64,000 nt of DNA from NCBI RefSeq assembly GCF_009829915.1, contig NZ_SZZW01000003.1, forward strand, positions 1 to 64,000. Reading direction: 5' to 3'. Shown here one piece after another: positions 58,821 through 64,000 of this stretch; positions within the stretch are counted from its first letter, which is position 1; each line of letters opens with the position of its first letter. The position numbers and the translations under genes are program-made. Source of the DNA: Pantoea sp. Nvir (GTDB lineage: Bacteria > Pseudomonadota > Gammaproteobacteria > Enterobacterales > Enterobacteriaceae). The notes below the pieces were generated by a model that searched no databases, was not told the DNA's origin, and worked only from the letters and a program-made list of their open reading frames with translations.

Positions 58821-58836
58821 ATGTAAACGTTTTCCC
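58821..58836 (+). promoter_or_regulatory. GalR-type operator upstream of galR
   Basis: ATGTAAACGTTTTCCC matches the GalR/GalS operator consensus GTGKAANCGNTTNCAC at 11 of 13 defined positions, including the central CG with flanking AA/TT. It ends 18 nt before the galR start. This suggests that GalR still has an autoregulatory target. Confidence 0.6.
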
Positions 58837-58854
58837 CAGGAAATGTCATAACGC

Positions 58855-59856
58855 ATGGCTACAATAAAGGATGTTGCTAGGTTGGCGGGTGTTTCCGTTG
58901 CCACAGTATCCCGTGTGATTAACAATTCGCCTAAAGCTAGCGAAAACTCGCGTCAAGCCGTTAGTAAAGCAATGGAAAAATTACAATATCATCCTAACGC
59001 TCATGCACGAGCACTTGCGCAGAAATCTACTGAGACTTTGGGGCTGGTAGTTAGCGATGTTTCCGATCCTTTTTTTGGAGCAATAGTTAAGGCAGTTGAT
59101 GGGGTAGCCAGAAAAAACGGCAAATTCTTGTTGATTAGCAATGGCTATCATAATGAACAAAAGGAACGTCAAGCAATTGATCAACTAATGCGTCATCGCT
59201 GCTCAGCGCTAGTGGTACACGCGAAAAAAATTCCTGACACCGAACTACAAGTACTAATGAAGCAGGTGCAGGGAATGGTGTTACTTAACCGACTACTGAA
59301 AGGCCTTGAGCAGCGCTGTATCGTACTTGATGGGCGCTATGGCGCCTGGCTAGCGACGCGCCATCTTATCCAGCAAGGGCATCAGAATATTGCCTTTATT
59401 TGTTCGACGCATCTAATTTTTGACTCTAAAGATCGACTTCAGGGCTATTACGACTCTCTGAGTGAATACGCCCTACCTTACAATGATCGGCTAGTAGCAC
59501 TAGGAGAACCAGATGAAATCGGGGGTGAGCAAGCGATGACTGAGTTATTGGGACGTGGCCGTAATTTTACCGCCGTAACTTGCTATAACGACGCAATGGC
59601 TGCTGGTGCACTAGCTGTACTGAGCGATAACGGCGTGCGTGTACCGGAAGAGATGTCGCTGATTGGTTTCGATGACGTACTGGTATCACGCTACGTTCGT
59701 CCACGCCTGACCACAGTGCGATATCCTATTGTCACCATGGCTCAGCAAGCTGCGGAGCTGGCGCTGGCTCTAGCTCACGCGCAGCCACTGCCAGAAGTTA
59801 CTAATATGTTTAGTCCAACACTGGTAAGACGACAATCGGTAAGCGGACCGAGCTAA
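58855..59856 (+). CDS. galR: Galactose operon repressor GalR
   Basis: GalR is a LacI-family dimer that represses gal genes until galactose binds. 333 residues (E. coli 343; the variable C-terminal tail is shorter). N-terminal helix-turn-helix KDVARLAGVSVATVSRVINN and hinge NARALAQ-like HARALAQKSTE, then the periplasmic-binding-protein-like core (VVSDVSDPFFGAIVKAV, YNDAMAAGALAVL, ELSLIGFDD-like MSLIGFDDVLVSRYVRPRLTTVRYP). A GalR-type operator lies just upstream. Convergent with lysA as in E. coli. Few reduced symbionts keep GalR; there are no gal genes in this window. Confidence 0.96.
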   Translation: MATIKDVARLAGVSVATVSRVINNSPKASENSRQAVSKAMEKLQYHPNAHARALAQKSTETLGLVVSDVSDPFFGAIVKAVDGVARKNGKFLLISNGYHNEQKERQAIDQLMRHRCSALVVHAKKIPDTELQVLMKQVQGMVLLNRLLKGLEQRCIVLDGRYGAWLATRHLIQQGHQNIAFICSTHLIFDSKDRLQGYYDSLSEYALPYNDRLVALGEPDEIGGEQAMTELLGRGRNFTAVTCYNDAMAAGALAVLSDNGVRVPEEMSLIGFDDVLVSRYVRPRLTTVRYPIVTMAQQAAELALALAHAQPLPEVTNMFSPTLVRRQSVSGPS

Positions 59857-59947
59857 AAATCAGGCTAGCGTCTCTCTTATTACTCTGCTCTTACTGCTTT
59901 ATTGATAGTAAAAAATGACAAAGACAGAGGCTGTGTTTTCCTATCCC

Positions 59948-61204
59948 TTAGCCTATTTCCAGCTCCAGTAACTCTTGAATAGTTTGTGCACGTCGAATTT
60001 CACGAGGCACGCACTGCTCAAAAAGAATTTCAGGAATTAGAGGACGGCTATTGTAGTTAGAAGACATCGACGCACCATAGGCACCCGTATCGTGGAACAC
60101 GAGATAGTCGCCAATTTGCGCCGCAGGCAACGCACGTGTCTCAACTTTACCACCCTCCATCTGAGTAAAAACATCACCTGATTCGCACAACGGCCCTGCT
60201 ATCACACTATCAACAAGTGTTTGATCATCAACGGCACGACCATCGCCCGCGAGTAGCGAAATATGATGGTAGCTGCCATACATCGATGGACGCATCAGAT
60301 CGCTAAAGCCTGCGTCTATCAACACAAAGTGGCGACTGCCCATGGTTTTTACCGCGCGGACCTGAGATACTAGTACACCTGACTCAGCGACTAGAAAACG
60401 ACCAGGCTCAATCTCTAGCTTGACCGGATGGCCCAGATGTAAGGCGATACGCTCGCGTGCAGCATCCCACAAACTAAAATAATGCATGGTATCGACAGCC
60501 TCTTCGCCAAAACGGTACGGAATGGTTAAACCGCCTCCAGCAGAAATTGCATCAAGGTCATGAACAAGTGTAATTACCTGATCCACCATCGCATCGCATA
60601 CCTGCTGCAAATGGTTGTAATCAACACCAGAGCCGATATGCATATGCAGTCCTACAAGACGCATACCATACTTTTCAATAACTTCAACTGCTTTTGGTAA
60701 CTCACTGTGCCAGATACCATGTTTGCTGTTTTCACCTCCAGTATTAGTTTTTTGGCTGTGGCCGTGTCCAAATCCGGGATTAATACGCAGCCATACGGCG
60801 TGGCCTGATGAGGTATTGCCTAACTGATGTAGCATATCCATCGAACCAGCATTCACTGGTACATTTAATTCAGAGATACGCGCTAAGGTTGGTCTGTCAA
60901 AAACGTCAGCGGTAAAAATTATATCTTCGTTGCCCGGCCTATAGCCCGCTGCTAGCGCACGTTCGATCTCGCCTAGAGAAACGGCATCCACCTTAACGCC
61001 CTCGGCGCGCATAAAACGAAGTATATGAATGTTAGAACAAGCTTTCTGTGCAAAACGCACTATATCAAAGGCATGCAACTGTTTAATGCGTTGTTTAATA
61101 ATTTCTACGTCATATGCCCAAAACGGGCCGTTGTATTGCTGTGCCAGCAGTAACAGCTGTACGGAGTTAAGTGCGGTAGTACAGTCAGATAATGGGCGTG
61201 GCAT
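59948..61204 (-). CDS. lysA: Diaminopimelate decarboxylase
   Basis: LysA decarboxylates meso-diaminopimelate to L-lysine, the last step of lysine synthesis. 418 residues (E. coli 420). PLP lysine in FAQKACSN (about 54), HSQKTNTGGENSKHGIW, LHMHIGSGVDYN, EPGRFLVAESGVL, catalytic Cys in GPLCESGDVF and Tyr in HDTGAYGASMSSNYNSRP are all intact. The LysR-type regulator gene divergent from lysA in E. coli is absent, so regulation by LysR is lost or located elsewhere. Provides an essential amino acid for a host. Confidence 0.98.
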   Translation of the reverse strand: MPRPLSDCTTALNSVQLLLLAQQYNGPFWAYDVEIIKQRIKQLHAFDIVRFAQKACSNIHILRFMRAEGVKVDAVSLGEIERALAAGYRPGNEDIIFTADVFDRPTLARISELNVPVNAGSMDMLHQLGNTSSGHAVWLRINPGFGHGHSQKTNTGGENSKHGIWHSELPKAVEVIEKYGMRLVGLHMHIGSGVDYNHLQQVCDAMVDQVITLVHDLDAISAGGGLTIPYRFGEEAVDTMHYFSLWDAARERIALHLGHPVKLEIEPGRFLVAESGVLVSQVRAVKTMGSRHFVLIDAGFSDLMRPSMYGSYHHISLLAGDGRAVDDQTLVDSVIAGPLCESGDVFTQMEGGKVETRALPAAQIGDYLVFHDTGAYGASMSSNYNSRPLIPEILFEQCVPREIRRAQTIQELLELEIG

Positions 61205-63597
61205 ACTTCAATTCTCCTGTAGTCAAGGCTATTAAGTCAGAATCGTGCCGTGTTGAAAGAACGTATTTTTTGAAAATTTCTATACAAAATCCACAGAATA
61301 TCCTGCTATAGAAAATATAAATAAGATACGAAGTATAGAGATTTGCTACTAAAGATATGCTACGCGTTGATGACCAAAGGTCATCGTCATATCACACAAA
61401 TTGCAACATCAATGAATCACAACTCACAAGCATCATCCGCACTATAAGCTTATAATGCGATTACAGTAGCTTTCATCCTACGGCTCCTTGTCAGGGTAAC
61501 GCACGCAGTACATATGCTTATTACACATACTTCGAAGAGGTTCAGCGTTGCTCGATGAACTAGACCTTATTATTTAGGTCATAGATAATACGCGCCAATT
61601 CGGGAAGTACTAGCCTGTTGCTCTCTAGTTCTACAGTGTTTTCTAATCACTAAAGTCACTAGTAAGCACCTTTTTTTATACAACGCTTTTCCATATCAAG
61701 CAGAATATTATTTCAAGAAGTACTCCAGTACCTGCTAGGAGAGGATTATGAGTAGGCACAGTGCAATGCTATAAGTCAATATTAATCTTACTAAAATCAG
61801 GTATACGCCATTTATAGAAAGCGAGTGGTGCTATATATTTAACATATGACAGATACTACGCATATTTAGCAGTACCGACAATTGCTTGTATCTTCTGTCT
61901 AATACAATATGATCTATTAATCTACGCCGATCACTTGAAAAACCAAGTGGCCAATTTTTCTTGGCACATGATTTCAGGAAGACCAGCTGAAGCAAAAAGT
62001 AACTTTCTTAAAAAATTATAGAAATTTAAAATGCATCACTATGATTATAAAATCATAGATGCATGATCACGCACTCTCTATATTTTGCAAGAAAGTGTTG
62101 CAGCAGGAGCAAAATTTAGTGAAGTTTTGCTGTTTGACAATCAGGCAGTATTATTTACTGTACGATTATATTTAATCATTAATTCAAATAGCAAAAGAAT
62201 AGAAATATTGCCAATGTTTTAAATAGAATGATAAATTTTGAAAGAACAACGACTTATCAATATTCGCTGATAAACAGCAACAGCTAGCATAAATCTGAAT
62301 GCGTGGTAAGAGCTACTAATGTGGACAAGGCGAAAAGCATATGAGACAGTGCTCTCATACCTCAAAGGATATAACATGGATAGTAATGTTATTTTTGATT
62401 ATCCTACAATAGCGGATATTCGGCCAAATACATATTCAGGACATTATAGCACGCCATCTGTGTAATAAGCACTTTACAACCTAGCAGAACTATGTAAAAA
62501 TCTAAAAAAGCTATTTTGCTCAGACAAAGAAAAAAGTCAACAGTAGTGAACAAAAAAATGGTTTAGTCCATACCGATCGCTATTTCGTAGTATATAAATA
62601 CTATAATTTGTTGACTGCGATAATAAATCTATGGTATCTAATACATAGATTGGTAGTATGTTACCTAGGATTTTTTATTTTATTCTATATCAAACTAGGT
62701 AGCATTAATTATATTAGTTAATCGTTGTAAGATACAAATATAAGATAAGTGTATAATAAAACACTCCTACTTTCGCGCTAATTAAGCGTAATATAATTAA
62801 GTTTAAGATAGCTACCGGTTTAAAAAGGGCTTTGGTAAAATTATAATTTTAACTTGCTGTGTGCTACGGTAAACAAATTTTATTTGTGAATGCCAAGTAG
62901 ACTCCTATCTTTCCTATCTATTTCCCGCTAATAAATGATGAACAGATATCAGAACCTATCAAAGTCGATTAAATGCGAGCGCTTTTGCAGTTCCTATGCA
63001 TGCTCCCCTGAATAATGACTAAGTTCAACAAGTAATTTATAAAACCATATGAATATGGCATTTACGCCACCATAGAAGAAATACAAAATCTACATCATTT
63101 TTGACTGAATCACAAATTCAGTATATTTTTTTGCTTGATAAGAACAAACATCCCGACCTGGGGAAAAATTTAGCAGTAAATACCGCCATCATAGTTAATA
63201 CTACAGCGAGATGGTGAACTTTTAAATAAGTAGCTTATTTTCTAGATCGAGTAGTGTAGTTCCGTTCCATACTGGAAAATTATCTAGTTAATAAAATTAC
63301 TTCTATGTTAATAGTTAATGTATTGAACAATTCAACAAACCCCTTTTCCCTTTTTAAGAAAAAAGTTTAATCATGATTATTAATATGTCTGAATAACTAA
63401 AAGAAGTTTTTTTAGATAAAAAATCATAAGTATTAATGTATATTACCCTTATCCTAACAATTAGGAAAATAACTTTTTAATATCAAACTAAATTTATACA
63501 TAGTTATACCGTATTGTATGATGATTATATCATATCAATATACACATATTACTCGATATAATCTTGAAAAATATTTCATAAACTAGAAATATTGATG
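61205..63597. other. Gene-free stretch between lysA and lysS
   Basis: 2.4 kb without a recognisable gene; lysR, ygeA, araE and other E. coli genes are missing. Contains several near-perfect inverted repeats: 62031-62064 (two 7-bp blocks per arm), AATCTATG/CATAGATT near 62626-62653. Nothing else seen. Confidence 0.5.
62031..62064. repeat. Imperfect inverted repeat ATGCATC..TATGATT
   Basis: Arms ATGCATC(AC)TATGATT and AATCATAGATGCAT around ATAA differ only by a 2-nt bulge. No coding or terminator context. Confidence 0.5.
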
Positions 63598-64000
63598 TTA
63601 CTTTACGCTAGGACGCAATGCTGGAAAAAGAATCACGTCGCGGATAGTATGGCTATTAGTAAACAACATTACCATGCGGTCAATACCAATGCCCAGACCT
63701 GCTGTGGGGGGGAGACCGTACTCCAGTGCAGTGACATAATCTTCGTCGTAGAACATTGCTTCATCGTTACCCGCCTCTTTGTCAGTAACTTGTTGCTGGA
63801 AACGCTCAGCCTGATCTTCAGCATCATTGAGCTCGGAAAAACCATTACCAATTTCACGACCACCGATAAAGAATTCAAAGCGATCAGTATTCTCTGGATT
63901 CTTATCGTTACGGCGTGCTAAAGGAGATACTTCTGCAGGGTATTCAGTTATAAAGGTTGGCTGAATTAGGTTTGCCTCCGCTGTCTCCTCAAAGATCTTT
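63598..64000 (-). CDS. lysS: Lysyl-tRNA synthetase, C-terminal part (cut by window end)
   Basis: The minus strand entering from the right edge encodes the last 133 residues of LysRS and stops at TAA 63600-63598. Class II motif 3 [14 protein letters not shown] (about 35 residues before the end) and [41 protein letters not shown] are nearly identical to E. coli LysS. The 5' three-quarters lie outside. In E. coli it follows prfB. The ending LRPSVK replaces MRPVK. Clearly a real gene. Confidence 0.96.
   Translation of the reverse strand, partial: KIFEETAEANLIQPTFITEYPAEVSPLARRNDKNPENTDRFEFFIGGREIGNGFSELNDAEDQAERFQQQVTDKEAGNDEAMFYDEDYVTALEYGLPPTAGLGIGIDRMVMLFTNSHTIRDVILFPALRPSVK

Noticed and set aside
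63592-63921. 109-codon plus-strand frame at the right edge
   Set aside because: It is the antisense shadow of the lysS 3' end, which is clearly coding on the minus strand.

Overview
The window looks like a piece of a shrunken enterobacterial (gammaproteobacterial) chromosome, most simply that of a host-restricted, probably insect-associated symbiont. Every recognisable protein is closest by recall to its Escherichia/Yersinia/Sodalis-type counterpart. Order and orientation follow the E. coli stretch from the rrnG end through clpB, pheA-tyrA-aroF, ffh, luxS-gshA, csrA-alaS-recA, mutS-rpoS-nlpD, the cys genes, eno-pyrG-relA and galR-lysA to lysS. Most intervening loci are gone. What is left between the survivors is gene-free, AT-rich DNA with a few legible relics. 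The cysG-cysD-cysN-cysC order is the Yersinia/Sodalis/Pectobacterium arrangement rather than that of E. coli. The exact organism cannot be named from sequence alone.

Layout: 1-720 is the front of an rRNA operon whose 16S gene has collapsed to about 150 nt between an intact promoter/leader and tRNA-Glu. 0.7-10 kb holds clpB, rluD, bamD, raiA, the pheL leader and attenuator, pheA, tyrA and aroF. 10.4-14 kb is the rpsP-rimM-trmD-rplS operon plus ffh, then an N-terminally broken ypjD/corE. 15.7-24.5 kb has luxS, the small RNA gene micA, gshA, tRNA-Arg, tRNA-Ser, csrA, alaS and recA. 26.4-27.5 kb is mltB. 27.5-32.3 kb is the longest gene desert; its middle is conspicuously AT-rich and contains one 70-codon gene for an H-NS oligomerisation domain without a DNA-binding domain. 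32.3-40 kb has mutS, rpoS, nlpD, ispF, ispD and ftsB. 40.1-49.7 kb is sulfate assimilation (a cysN-cysC fusion, cysD, cysG, cysH, cysI, cysJ). 50-57.7 kb has queD, queE, eno, pyrG and relA. 58.8-61.2 kb has galR and lysA, and the window ends in the 3' part of lysS.

Retained functions fit a nutritional symbiont: the aromatic entry and branch enzymes (AroF, PheA, TyrA), the last lysine step (LysA), a complete sulfate-to-sulfide route with its own siroheme synthase, glutathione and isoprenoid synthesis. Regulation is only partly lost: RpoS, RelA, CsrA, GalR, a pheA attenuator, CRP-like sites and the sigma-E-type sRNA MicA are still present, whereas no LexA box is visible at recA and no TyrR box at aroF. 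The state is intermediate: many genes deleted, but relics still readable.

The most unusual items are the 16S-less but leader-intact rRNA operon, an in-frame CysN-CysC fusion formed by an apparent small deletion, the stand-alone H-NS oligomerisation domain in an AT-rich desert, the conserved micA gene, and a pheA attenuator turned into a 56-nt perfect palindrome. Calls of homology are from recall of family sequences, with no database search.
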